Positions 16,190 to 24,549 of a DNA stretch of 32,476 nt are shown one piece after another; the stretch's first letter is position 1; each line of letters opens with the position of its first letter. Position numbers and translations under genes: made by a program. The notes beneath the pieces are model-generated. The model was not told the origin of the DNA and made no database searches. It worked only from the letters and a program-made list of their open reading frames with translations. The stretch is from Deltaproteobacteria bacterium (GTDB lineage Bacteria; Desulfobacterota; Desulfobaccia; Desulfobaccales; 0-14-0-80-60-11). The stretch covers positions 1 to 32,476 of the forward strand of contig JAKAGH010000002.1 of assembly GCA_021817645.1 (NCBI GenBank), read 5' to 3'.

Positions 16190-16452
16190 ACCCTCGCTTA
16201 AGTATCTGCAATTACTTGGTGCCGGAGGCCGGACTCGAACCGGCACAAGGTTGCCCTCGGGGGATTTTGAGTCCATACCACCGAGCTTCACAACTCCTCA
16301 ATTTATGGCAACTTATTGATATTGATGGATTTTAATTTTCTATCCACTAACCGATTTTTCACCTTCTGGCAGATTTTGGAGGGAATCTCTCACACGGATT
16401 CTCACACAAAAAAGCGAGAGCTTCTATGACCCGTTAACCCTATCCCTCGGCT
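16177..16452. repeat. imperfect direct repeats around the tRNA fragment
   Basis: CCCGTTAACCTAAACCCTCG (from 16177) and CCCGTTAACCCTATCCCTCG (from 16430) are near-identical and in the same orientation, 253 bases apart. They flank the tRNA-Leu fragment. They could be accessory recombination sites or the trace of a tandem duplication. Confidence 0.4.
16217..16274 (-). tRNA. tRNA-Leu(CAA) 3' fragment, likely integrative-element attachment site
   Basis: Read on the minus strand from 16274 to 16217: half of an anticodon arm with a 7-base loop CTCAAAA (anticodon CAA at 16269-16267), a long variable arm typical of tRNA-Leu, a perfect T arm GCCGG-TTCGAGT-CCGGC, the acceptor strand CTCCGGC, discriminator A and an encoded CCA. 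The matching 5' acceptor strand (GCCGGAG) and the D arm are missing. Pairing of the anticodon stem fails after three base pairs, so the 5' half has been replaced by other DNA. Tyrosine integrases commonly cross over in the anticodon loop or T arm and leave such a 3' fragment at one end of the element. The element would extend to the right, over the restriction-modification operon. Confidence 0.65.
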
Positions 16453-16644
16453 GATTCTTCCCACTGCGGCGCACAAGTTGCACCCATCGGTGCTTTATCC
16501 TCCGCCCAGGCAACAAACAGCATACTAAGAATGAAGGGGTAGGCCAATCTTAGATTGTCATTAGCACCCGGAGTGCAACAAAGGCCATGAAGAAGTGGCG
16601 CGGTGCTATACACCTTTGGCCAGAGCGTGATCTGTGCTCATGAC
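16275..16644. other. non-coding stretch between tRNA fragment and hsdR
   Basis: About 370 bases, AT-richer than its surroundings for the first 170. It contains the second CCCGTTAACC repeat and a short CTCACAC repeat pair (about 16388-16407). No integrase gene or credible ORF is seen on either strand. Confidence 0.4.
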
Positions 16645-19600
16645 CTACGTCTGAGAATCCTGTGCGTCTTCTGCTCGGATCTGCCTGTAGACCTGCTCCA
16701 GGAGATGGCCGGTAACGGCCTTCTGGAAATCCTTCTCGTTCAAGAACTTAGCTGTGATCTCCTCATTTTGCTCCATACGGTCAATAAATAATCCTTCCAG
16801 GGCCTTACGGAAAACGTAACCGAAATTTTCCATGGTGTTGGCGCTAGCCGCCTGGCGCAAGTTCGTATCGGCCACTGCGTCCTCGCGGATCGAATCGAAG
16901 AAAAGCTGGTCCCCGGGCTTAAATTCCGTACCAAACCGGTCATTTAGAAGATCGATCAGCTTTGAAAGCTCAATCTCCTCGCCCCGGGCAATCCCGGTAC
17001 CCACGTCCGTCGGACCCGACACCGGCTCCTCTCTACCCGGTTCCAGGTTGATCGAGCCCTCGCTAATTTTTTGCAGCCGGTAGAATTTGAGCGCCACCTC
17101 ATCATCGAAGTTATAGACCGGCCCCTGGTCGCCCCGGGGCAGCTTGGTTAGCAGGAAACGAATGTAGGAATATAGCTTCTCCAGATCCGAATCCTGGAAG
17201 GGGATGATCTGCGAGAGGAAGGCATACAGGTTGCGGTAGGCCACCAGCGTCTTGCGGAACTCCTCCCGGACCTCTTCCTCCAGATCGCGATAGCGGTTTA
17301 CCGCCGGGTCAATGCAGGCATTCATCCGGGCATGGTCTGCCGCGGTCTGATGGCGTTTGGGCTTGTAGAAAATCTTGCAGAACTCCGCCACCTCCGCTTT
17401 ATAGTAGACCTGCACCGCTTCCAGCTTCGCCTGCAGTTCATAAAGCTGTTTTGGGTCGGCCCGCTCACCGATGAGCGTCTGTTCGTAATAGGGCTGGAAC
17501 GCCGCCAAAATTTCTTCCGCCTCATTCACGAAGTCGAGGACAAAAGTATCCTCCTTGCCAGCATGAGTGCGGTTAAGACGCGACAGCGTTTGCACCGCCT
17601 GAATGCCCGCCAGGCGCTTATCCACATACATCGTCTGCAAGAGCGGCTGGTCGAAGCCGGTCTGGTACTTCTCGGCTACCAGCAGCACCTGGTATTGGTC
17701 CGTCCCGAACCGCTCGGGCAGCTCCTTCTCCCGAATACCCCCATTCATGCTGACTTCGGTATATTCCACGCTTGGAGCGTCGGGATCTACCACGGTACCG
17801 GAGAAGGCCACCAGAGTCTTGATGCCCTTATAGCCTTTCTCGGCGATGTATTTGTCAAAAGCTTGTTTGTAGCGGACAGCATGAAGGCGGCTGGAGGCCG
17901 TCACCATGGCCTTGGCCTTGCCGCCGATCTTGTGCATGGTGAAGTGGCGGAAGTGCTCCACCATGACTTCTGTCTTCTGGGCGATGTTATACGGATGCAG
18001 GCTCATGAATCGCGCCAGGGCCCGGCCGGCCTTGCGCTTGTCCACCTTGGGATCGTCTTCGATGTATTTGATCAGCCGATAGTACGTCTTGTACGTCGTG
18101 TAGTTCTGAAGCACGTCGAGGATGAAGCCTTCTTCGATGGCCTGCCGCATGCTGTAGAGATGGAAAGGCTCGGGTTTACCGTCAGCTCCCGGACGGCCGA
18201 AGACCTCCAGCGTCTTGTATTTCGGTGTGGCCGTGAAGGCGAAAAAGCCGATGTTGGGCTGCCGCCCGCGCTTGGCCATGGTCTTGAGGATTTCTTCCTC
18301 ATAGGTGGGCAGGCTCTCTTCCGTGGCGTACTTCGTCGCTTCTTCGCGAATGATGGCGGCGGCCAGGACGCCTTTGAGTTCCGTCGCCGTCTCACCGCCC
18401 TGGGAACTGTGGGCTTCATCGACAATGACCGCGTAACGGCGCTGGGGCAGGCTCCCGATCTTTTCCGTCACAAAGGGGAACTTTTGGAGCGTGGTCACGA
18501 CAATGGGCACGCCCCTGGCCAGGGCCTCCGCCAACTGCGTGGCGTTCACGTCGATTTTGTGCACCACGCCCTGCTTATGCTCAAACTGGTAAATAGTGTT
18601 CTGCAACTGCTGATCCAGGACCACCCGGTCGGTCACGACAATGACCGAGTCATAGACCTTCTCGTCCTTTTCGTCGTAGAGGCTGGCGAGTCGGTGCGCC
18701 AGCCAGGCGATGGAGTTCGATTTACCGCTCCCGGCCGAATGCTGGACCAGATAATTGGTCCCGGTGCCGCGCTCCCGGGCGTCGGCCACCAGTTTGCGCA
18801 CGCAATCAAGCTGGTGATAACGCGGGAAGATCATGGTCTCGCGCCGGACCTTCTTGCCGCCGAGCTTCTTTTCCTCGACCTGCAAGTGCATGAAGCGCGC
18901 CAGGATATCGAGGAAACTATGCCGCTCCAGGACTCCTTCCCAAAGGTAGGCGGTCTTGTAGCCCCCGGGGTTGTCGGGATTACCGGCGCCGGTGCCGCGT
19001 CCCCGGTTGAAGGGCAGGAAATGCGTGTTCCGGCCCGACAGGCGCGTGGTCATGTACACCTCATCCGTATCCACGGCGAAATGGACCAGGGCCCTCTTCT
19101 TGAACTGGAAGATCAGGTCCGCGGGATCGCGGTCATTTTTGTACTGGGTCACCGCGTGCCGCCAGGTCTGGGCGGTCATGGGGTTCTTGAGCTCCCCCGT
19201 GGCCAACGGCATGCCGTTCAAACTCAGGACCACGTCCAAGGTATTGCCGTGCCGGCTGGAATAACGCAGCTGGCGCGTGATGGTGAGACGGTTGGCGGCA
19301 TAGAGCCTTTGCGTCTCGGGGTTGGGGTGGCTGGCCGGGGCGAAGTAGGCGGCTCGGAATAGCTTACCGAAGCACTTGAACCCATGGCGTAGCACGGACA
19401 AACATCCCTCATGGGGGGAATTAAGAGCCCGGCAGAGGTCGTCCAGCAGCGTCTCTCCCGCTCTGTCCTTCTGGAGGTTCTGCAGGTATTCCCATTCCTT
19501 GGGTTGGGTCTCCCTGACAAAGGCCAGGAAGACTTCCGGGTCAAGACAGCGTTCCGAGTCGAAGGCTGCGCGGTCGCCTTTTTCGTACCCGCCCGCTCCC

Positions 19601-19656
19601 ACCAGGTGCTGTTCGATGGCGGTTTCAAAGGCCTTTTCGGTGTGCTGCCCCGGCAT
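16645..19656 (-). CDS. hsdR: type I restriction enzyme, R subunit (HsdR)
   Basis: 1003 residues, the usual size. The N-terminal nuclease of the PD-(D/E)xK type shows Asp141 (TLDVVLSLNG) and the ExK-type ELK at 155-157 (ATGELKNP). The SF2 translocase follows with Walker A QHSAGSGKS (305-313), VVTDRVVLDQQ, Walker B/DEAH VDEAHSSQGG (DEAH 413-416), and motif III FAFTATP (473-478). Later translocase motifs are VLLVAEKYQTGFDQPLL and LSRLNRT. The C-terminal region would bind HsdM. It should cleave unmodified DNA after ATP-driven translocation. It lies 131 bases downstream of fic, the only sizeable gap in the operon, and that gap holds a dyad and repeats that could give it separate control. Confidence 0.95.
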   Translation of the reverse strand: MPGQHTEKAFETAIEQHLVGAGGYEKGDRAAFDSERCLDPEVFLAFVRETQPKEWEYLQNLQKDRAGETLLDDLCRALNSPHEGCLSVLRHGFKCFGKLFRAAYFAPASHPNPETQRLYAANRLTITRQLRYSSRHGNTLDVVLSLNGMPLATGELKNPMTAQTWRHAVTQYKNDRDPADLIFQFKKRALVHFAVDTDEVYMTTRLSGRNTHFLPFNRGRGTGAGNPDNPGGYKTAYLWEGVLERHSFLDILARFMHLQVEEKKLGGKKVRRETMIFPRYHQLDCVRKLVADARERGTGTNYLVQHSAGSGKSNSIAWLAHRLASLYDEKDEKVYDSVIVVTDRVVLDQQLQNTIYQFEHKQGVVHKIDVNATQLAEALARGVPIVVTTLQKFPFVTEKIGSLPQRRYAVIVDEAHSSQGGETATELKGVLAAAIIREEATKYATEESLPTYEEEILKTMAKRGRQPNIGFFAFTATPKYKTLEVFGRPGADGKPEPFHLYSMRQAIEEGFILDVLQNYTTYKTYYRLIKYIEDDPKVDKRKAGRALARFMSLHPYNIAQKTEVMVEHFRHFTMHKIGGKAKAMVTASSRLHAVRYKQAFDKYIAEKGYKGIKTLVAFSGTVVDPDAPSVEYTEVSMNGGIREKELPERFGTDQYQVLLVAEKYQTGFDQPLLQTMYVDKRLAGIQAVQTLSRLNRTHAGKEDTFVLDFVNEAEEILAAFQPYYEQTLIGERADPKQLYELQAKLEAVQVYYKAEVAEFCKIFYKPKRHQTAADHARMNACIDPAVNRYRDLEEEVREEFRKTLVAYRNLYAFLSQIIPFQDSDLEKLYSYIRFLLTKLPRGDQGPVYNFDDEVALKFYRLQKISEGSINLEPGREEPVSGPTDVGTGIARGEEIELSKLIDLLNDRFGTEFKPGDQLFFDSIREDAVADTNLRQAASANTMENFGYVFRKALEGLFIDRMEQNEEITAKFLNEKDFQKAVTGHLLEQVYRQIRAEDAQDSQT

Positions 19657-19716
19657 TGGGTGAAACCTCTCCAGTTACCTCGCACTACGTATACTCGGGT
19701 TTTGCCTCAAGACCAT

Positions 19717-19740
19717 TTGTCACAAAATACTTTGTGTCAA
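19717..19740 (-). promoter_or_regulatory. 24-bp operator-like dyad and -35-like box before hsdR
   Basis: On the minus strand TTGACACAAA and TTTGTGACAA face each other across a 4-base GTAT centre, a palindrome with one mismatched pair. The first six bases (TTGACA) are a perfect -35 hexamer; no good -10 is seen at the right spacing, so promoter status is uncertain. A factor bound here would block transcription into hsdR. Confidence 0.45.
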
Positions 19741-19755
19741 GCAATTAATTTATTA

Positions 19756-19796
19756 CTTTACACAACATCTTTTGTCGTGTTTTCGCTTTACACAAC
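19756..19796. repeat. 11-bp direct repeats between fic and hsdR
   Basis: CTTTACACAAC occurs at 19756-19766 and again at 19786-19796, exactly 30 bp (about three helical turns) apart. The second copy overlaps the fic stop codon. Same-face spacing suggests a protein-binding pair, next to the dyad at 19717-19740. Confidence 0.4.
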
Positions 19797-20900
19797 CAGG
19801 CGTCCCTCCACCAGGTTGATAAGTTCCGGAAATCCCAGCATAGCCGAGCGGCGTCCTTTTGCAGGCTGCATGACCTTAAGGATCCCGGCCTCTATCAGCT
19901 GGCGCACCAGTGCGGCGGCCGTCTGCTTGGTGGGGACGCCGGAAATGGTTGGGAAATCGGCTCCCCGGAAGATCGGCCGGGAAAAAATGGCGTCCAGGGC
20001 CTGAATGGCAAATTGGGAATGGGTGATCTCCACGATCCGGCTTTTCATGTTTTCGTACAGACGCAGCATGCCCCGTACCCGGTCGCTGTTAACTGCAGCC
20101 TGCTCGACCACCGCGGTCAGAAAAAACTGAATCCAGCCGTTCCAGTCATGCTTTTGGGTAATGGCTCTGAGACGTGCGAAATAAATTTCCCAGTGGGCCT
20201 CGAGATAGGCGCTGAGGTAAAACACCGGACTGGACAACAATTTTTTATCGAACAGGAAAAGGGGCACCAGCATCCGGCCCAATCTGCCATTACCGTCCAG
20301 GAAGGGATGGATGATTTCAAATTGAGCCTTGATCACCGCCAGTTGCACCAGCCCGTCCTTCTCCTGGAAATGCAGATATTTTTCCCAGTTGTCCAAGGCC
20401 TGGAGGAGCCGGTCCGGCGCCGGGGGCACAAAAGTGGCACGCTCGATGGGAGATCCTGGGGGGGCGATATAATTCTGGATGCGGCGAAACTGGCCCGGCG
20501 ACTTGTTCCGGCCGCGCACGCTGTCCAGCAGGATGGCGTGCAATTCCTGGATCAGGTTCAGGCAGAGGGGGCGCTTTTCCAGGCTCTCCACCGCCTGGCC
20601 CATGGCCCGCCGGTAATTGATGATTTCCTGAATATCGGCATATTTCGAGGGCTCCACCTCTTCCCGGGGGTCGGCTTCGTATTCCAGCACTTCCTCCATG
20701 CTGGCCTGGGTTCCTTCGATTCTGGAGGACAGCACCGCTTCCTGGGTGGTGAGGGGCGAAAGGAATAACCGCGGGTTGACGATACCCTGGAGCATACCAT
20801 CATATCTGGCCAGCGCCGCGTTGGCCTGGCCGATCAGGGAAACGTGCGCCGCCCAATCTATCGAGTCCAGGGGTAAGCTATCGGGTATATAGGGTTCCAT
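19788..20900 (-). CDS. Fic-domain AMP transferase with N-terminal inhibitory motif
   Basis: 370 residues. The canonical active-site motif HPFLDGNGRLGR is at 198-209, with catalytic His198, the metal-binding Asp202 and both arginines intact. The inhibitory helix motif [S/T]xxxE[G/N] is present as SSRIEG (58-63), so it is a class II Fic protein whose own N-terminus blocks ATP binding. The C-terminal about 70 residues (FPTISGVPTKQTAAALVRQL, then LIEAGILKVM) read as a winged helix, which could bind DNA. Its ATG overlaps the hsdS stop by one base (TGATG), so it is co-translated with the specificity subunit. Fic enzymes usually transfer AMP to a target protein; the target here is unknown. Fic genes within type I operons recur but their role is unsettled. 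Confidence 0.9.
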   Translation of the reverse strand: MEPYIPDSLPLDSIDWAAHVSLIGQANAALARYDGMLQGIVNPRLFLSPLTTQEAVLSSRIEGTQASMEEVLEYEADPREEVEPSKYADIQEIINYRRAMGQAVESLEKRPLCLNLIQELHAILLDSVRGRNKSPGQFRRIQNYIAPPGSPIERATFVPPAPDRLLQALDNWEKYLHFQEKDGLVQLAVIKAQFEIIHPFLDGNGRLGRMLVPLFLFDKKLLSSPVFYLSAYLEAHWEIYFARLRAITQKHDWNGWIQFFLTAVVEQAAVNSDRVRGMLRLYENMKSRIVEITHSQFAIQALDAIFSRPIFRGADFPTISGVPTKQTAAALVRQLIEAGILKVMQPAKGRRSAMLGFPELINLVEGRLVV

Positions 20901-22240
20901 CAGGCCGCTGCCTCCCGGACGTCGATCTTACCTGTCACCGCCGCCGAGATGAGGGCCGTGCGGTGTTCTTTGAGCTTTTCTATACTTTTGGTGATGCTCT
21001 TCTCCAGCTTCTCCATGGTTTCTGTTTCTCGCTCCAAAAAAGCCATGATCTTATCTTGTTCATCGCGAGGGGGTAGAGGCACTTCGAGACTCTTAATCTT
21101 ATCCTGATCTATTGTTGCCATCGTTACCAAATTTGCGAGTGAAATGAAACGATTGATTGCGTAGGTAGAGTTGAGGAAGTGAATTAAGAACTTTGGGCTT
21201 ATCTTAGGTTGGATTGGTCGGCCCCTGACGACATGGCATTCAAAAACGGTTGGCTCCTCGATTTCCAACGCACACACCGAACGTCCCACACCTTCGAGCT
21301 TTAGCGATGAACGAACAAAAAAAATGTCCCCGGACCTAACAGCGTACTTGCTCTGTTCGACCTTGTCTGCTTCCACCCGATCAAGGCTGGTGTGGTCTAT
21401 AAGAAAATTCCTGCGATAAACATCGAACACGTTGACTAATTTAATCCCAGATCCAAAAAACTCCTTCTTTTTAAAAAGGCCATTAATTAATCCCCCCTCA
21501 ACCAAATACTTTAGCTTCTTTATCTCCCAATTGGCCGGGATTTGTCCAAGCCACTCCACGCCGGAGTCCTTCAGTGGGGCACTGGGGTCCAGACCCTTGG
21601 TGACGGCGTGGCTGATGAGGGCGGCGCGCTTCTCTTGTAACAGCTCGATCTGCCGCTGCTTTTTCTCCATCAGGGCGTCAATCCGCGCTGTCTCCCGGTC
21701 CAGAAAGGCGGTGATGGCGCTCTGCTCGGAATCTGTTGGAAGAGCTATTTTTAGGTCGCCAATCTCACTTGCGTTGACCGCCGGGTAACTCACACCCACT
21801 GAACGTGCAACTACTGCCTCAACAAAGTAGGGTGCACGCAAAGCATAAGCGACAAAATGACTATTCACACCTTTTATAGGCCTTACCACGGCAAACCCCG
21901 TAGAAACGATAAGGTTTTCCTCAGGATTATGGATCGGGGCTATGGCTCGAAGATAGGTACGGACAGTGGAAATAATAACATCCCCGTCCCGAACACGACG
22001 GCGTGCGCGGGAAGGAGCTTCCTCGAAGCGCATAATCTCTTTCTTCTTAATACCTTCAGAGGCATCAACACTACTGATATCGACATATTGAATTTCATAG
22101 TCGGGGTCAGTACCCTCCGATAGAACTTCATCATTTAAGGAGGAGGTGTACTTGAGGCGTATGATGTGCCAGTTTTCCGGTACCTCCCCCAGCCACTCGA
22201 CGCCGGACGGCTTATATTGGTGATAATGCCGCCACCTCAC
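20900..22240 (-). CDS. hsdS: type I restriction-modification specificity subunit (HsdS)
   Basis: 446 residues with a GTG start at 22240 that overlaps the hsdM stop (GTGA). The two halves are repeats: each begins with SGVEWLGxxPxNW followed by a target recognition domain (about 18-180 and 225-390) and a conserved helix (FLDRETARIDALMEKKQRQI and FLERETETMEKLEKSITKSI) that sets the spacing of the two half-sites. The recognition domains are AT-richer than the rest, as is normal for these frequently exchanged segments. It should read a bipartite DNA target and direct HsdM and HsdR. The target sequence cannot be inferred by eye. Confidence 0.95.
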   Translation of the reverse strand: MRWRHYHQYKPSGVEWLGEVPENWHIIRLKYTSSLNDEVLSEGTDPDYEIQYVDISSVDASEGIKKKEIMRFEEAPSRARRRVRDGDVIISTVRTYLRAIAPIHNPEENLIVSTGFAVVRPIKGVNSHFVAYALRAPYFVEAVVARSVGVSYPAVNASEIGDLKIALPTDSEQSAITAFLDRETARIDALMEKKQRQIELLQEKRAALISHAVTKGLDPSAPLKDSGVEWLGQIPANWEIKKLKYLVEGGLINGLFKKKEFFGSGIKLVNVFDVYRRNFLIDHTSLDRVEADKVEQSKYAVRSGDIFFVRSSLKLEGVGRSVCALEIEEPTVFECHVVRGRPIQPKISPKFLIHFLNSTYAINRFISLANLVTMATIDQDKIKSLEVPLPPRDEQDKIMAFLERETETMEKLEKSITKSIEKLKEHRTALISAAVTGKIDVREAAA

Positions 22241-24249
22241 GCCGTCACCTCCGCCAGCATCGCGGCGATGTCCTGTTCGATCTGCTTGAGGTCCGCCTCA
22301 ATCTCCGCCAAGGGGCGGGGCGGGGTGTATTGGTAGAAGTAGCGGTTAAAATTGATCTCGTAGCCCACCCTGGTCTTGGACTCGTCCACCCAGGCGTCAG
22401 GCACGTGGGGCAAGACCTCCCGCCGCAGATATTCAATCACGTCCTCTTTGAGCGGCACGTTTTCGAAATCCCGCAGCTCGGGGTCGGGCTCCGGGTGGCC
22501 TTTGGCGTCGATGCAGACGTCCGCGGTCTCGTCCCGCTCAGACAGCGCCGCAAGGATCGCCTTGAACAAAGGGGCCGGGACCGCTACCCCGGCCTTCCGG
22601 AAGGCCGCCTTCACCATGGAGGCGAACTTCTCCCGATTTTTTACATCCCCATGAATGACCAAGTTATTGAGGGCGGAGACCATAGTCTTCTGGAGTTTAA
22701 TCCCTTCGGCAATTTCGGCCTGGGCCGCCTTGGAGTCCACCCGCTTTTTGCTGGTGGCAAGTCTCTGGAAGGCCGGGGTCTGTTCCAGCCGCGCCAGGCG
22801 CTCCGGAGTCACGGCGAAGTTGAGCTTCAAAGGGCGTTCCACGGTGAGCCGTCTATAGCCGAAGTCCCGGTTGTCAAAGAGGCAGACGTACAGGTTGTCT
22901 TTTAGTGCGCCATAGTGACGGGTGATCTCCCCGCATTGATCCTCGCAGACCTCGTGGCGCTTGTTGCCCAGGCTCTTGCGCATCTTCTTGAAAAAACTCG
23001 TGCCGTCCACCAATTGAATCTTGCCCCGGCGGCCCCGCGCCTTGCGGTTGGTGACGATCCAGAGGTAGGTGTAGATGCCGGTGTTGTAGAACAGCTGGTC
23101 CGGCAGCGCCACGATGGCCTCCAGCCAGTCGTTTTCGATGATCCAGCGCCGGATTTCGCTCTCACCGGAGCCCGCGGCGCCGGTGAACAGGGGCGAGCCG
23201 TTGAAGACGATCCCCAGGCGGGTGCCGCCCTCTTTCGGGTCCTTCATCTTACTGATCATGTGCTGGAGAAAAAGCAGCGAACCATCGTTGATGCGGGGCA
23301 GCCCGGCGCCGAAACGGCCGCCAAAGCCCTGCTCCTCGTGCTCCCGGCGGATGGTCTGCTCCTGGGGCTTCCACTCAACCCCGAAAGGCGGATTGGCCAG
23401 CATGTAATCAAACTTTTTCCCGGGGAAGTGGTCGTCGGTGAAGCTGTCGCCGAAGGCGATGTGTTCGATCTCCTGGCCCTTGATCATCATGTCCGAGCCG
23501 CAGATGGCGTAGGCCTGGGCGTTGTAGTCCTGGCCGAAAACCTCCAGACAAGCATCGGGGTTGAGCTTGCGCAGATACTCTTCGGCCACCGACAACATCC
23601 CGCCCGTACCGCAGGCCGGATCGTACAGCGTCTTGACGATGCCCTTGGTGGTCAGCACCTCGCTGTCCGGCAGGAACAGGAGGTTCACCATCAGGCGGAT
23701 GACCTCCCGGGGGGTAAAATGGTCACCCGCCTCCTCGTTGGAGGCCTCATTAAACCGCCGGATCAGCTCCTCGAAGATGTAGCCCATCTCGATATTGGGC
23801 ACCGTGTCGGGGTGCAGGTCGATCTCGGCGAACTTCGAGACCACGAGGTAGAGGCGGTCGGCCTTGTCGAGCTTGCCGATATGCTCCTCAAAGCCGAAAT
23901 GTTCGATGATCTCCCGGGCACGGGTGGAGAAGCCCTTGACGTATTGGGTAAGGTTTTCGGCGATATGGTTGGGGTCGCCCTTGAGCTTCTCGAAGGTGAA
24001 GCGGCTGGTATTGTAGAAGCCTACTCCGGCTACCCGGCACAGGAGCGGTTCCAGGTCCTTGATTTTGCCGCCCTGACGGCGCTTGAGTTCGGCAAGCACC
24101 AGGTCCTTGGTGGGCTCCAGCACGCAATCGAGCCGGCGCAGGACGGTCAGGGGGAGCATGACGTCCTTATATTGGTTGGGGCGGTAAGGCCCACGCAGCA
24201 GGTCAGCCACCGACCAAATGAAGCTGACTTTGTCGCTGAAATTATTCAT
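22237..24249 (-). CDS. hsdM: type I restriction-modification N6-adenine methyltransferase (HsdM)
   Basis: 670 residues. An N-terminal HsdM helical domain (FSDKVSFIWSVADLLRGPYR) precedes the methyltransferase core: motif I DPACGTGGM at 210-218 binds S-adenosylmethionine, and motif IV NPPF (286-289) marks an N6-adenine methylase. The C-terminal part is longer than in many HsdM proteins (which run near 500-550 residues), with a helical tail ending AEIEADLKQIEQDIAAML that probably packs against HsdS. It is the first gene of the hsdM-hsdS-fic-hsdR series, and its stop overlaps the hsdS start by four bases. It both protects host DNA and, with HsdS, forms the recognition core for HsdR. Confidence 0.95.
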   Translation of the reverse strand: MNNFSDKVSFIWSVADLLRGPYRPNQYKDVMLPLTVLRRLDCVLEPTKDLVLAELKRRQGGKIKDLEPLLCRVAGVGFYNTSRFTFEKLKGDPNHIAENLTQYVKGFSTRAREIIEHFGFEEHIGKLDKADRLYLVVSKFAEIDLHPDTVPNIEMGYIFEELIRRFNEASNEEAGDHFTPREVIRLMVNLLFLPDSEVLTTKGIVKTLYDPACGTGGMLSVAEEYLRKLNPDACLEVFGQDYNAQAYAICGSDMMIKGQEIEHIAFGDSFTDDHFPGKKFDYMLANPPFGVEWKPQEQTIRREHEEQGFGGRFGAGLPRINDGSLLFLQHMISKMKDPKEGGTRLGIVFNGSPLFTGAAGSGESEIRRWIIENDWLEAIVALPDQLFYNTGIYTYLWIVTNRKARGRRGKIQLVDGTSFFKKMRKSLGNKRHEVCEDQCGEITRHYGALKDNLYVCLFDNRDFGYRRLTVERPLKLNFAVTPERLARLEQTPAFQRLATSKKRVDSKAAQAEIAEGIKLQKTMVSALNNLVIHGDVKNREKFASMVKAAFRKAGVAVPAPLFKAILAALSERDETADVCIDAKGHPEPDPELRDFENVPLKEDVIEYLRREVLPHVPDAWVDESKTRVGYEINFNRYFYQYTPPRPLAEIEADLKQIEQDIAAMLAEVTA

Positions 24250-24308
24250 AAGCGGGTCTGTCCTCAGGACATGCAGATTCAGCTGAGAATGCCCTCTGGA
24301 GAAGCATA

Positions 24309-24383
24309 TTAATAGACTTTGCCCCCGCCCATGGTCAAGGCAAAGCTGATACTATTTCCGATCTGGTCACTAAGATCCTCCAT
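24309..24383 (-). other. possible 24-residue ORF or gene tail upstream of hsdM
   Basis: MEDLSDQIGNSISFALTMGG plus GKVY, with AAGGAT just before the ATG. The frame is open for another 13 codons upstream (PRPSVFDLSKKDK) to a stop, and the composition is protein-like. It may be the tail of a degraded gene rather than a real small protein. I do not recognise it. Confidence 0.25.
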
Positions 24384-24549
24384 TTTATCCTTTTTGCTGA
24401 GATCGAAAACGCTGGGACGGGGTTACCAAAGGGGCCTTATGGTCCTCATTTCCTTGCCTTTAGGGGAAATTTACCCAGTAAGTCCTAGGCCCTGCCGAAA
24501 GGGGTTCCAATCTTACCACTTCCGGCAAATTATTCAAAATATATTTCCC

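Noticed and set aside
17332..19362. Long plus-strand ORF of 676 codons opposite hsdR
   Set aside because: It is antisense to a gene with all type I restriction motifs and has a low-complexity, His/Leu-rich composition without domains. It is a GC-driven shadow.
20900..22240. Phase-variable hsdS with inverted repeats
   Set aside because: Only one hsdS is present, no silent cassette or inverted repeat pair or recombinase is seen nearby.
22915..24312. 465-codon plus-strand ORF opposite hsdM
   Set aside because: Antisense to the methyltransferase with intact motifs I and IV; no signal, domain or ribosome binding site of its own.
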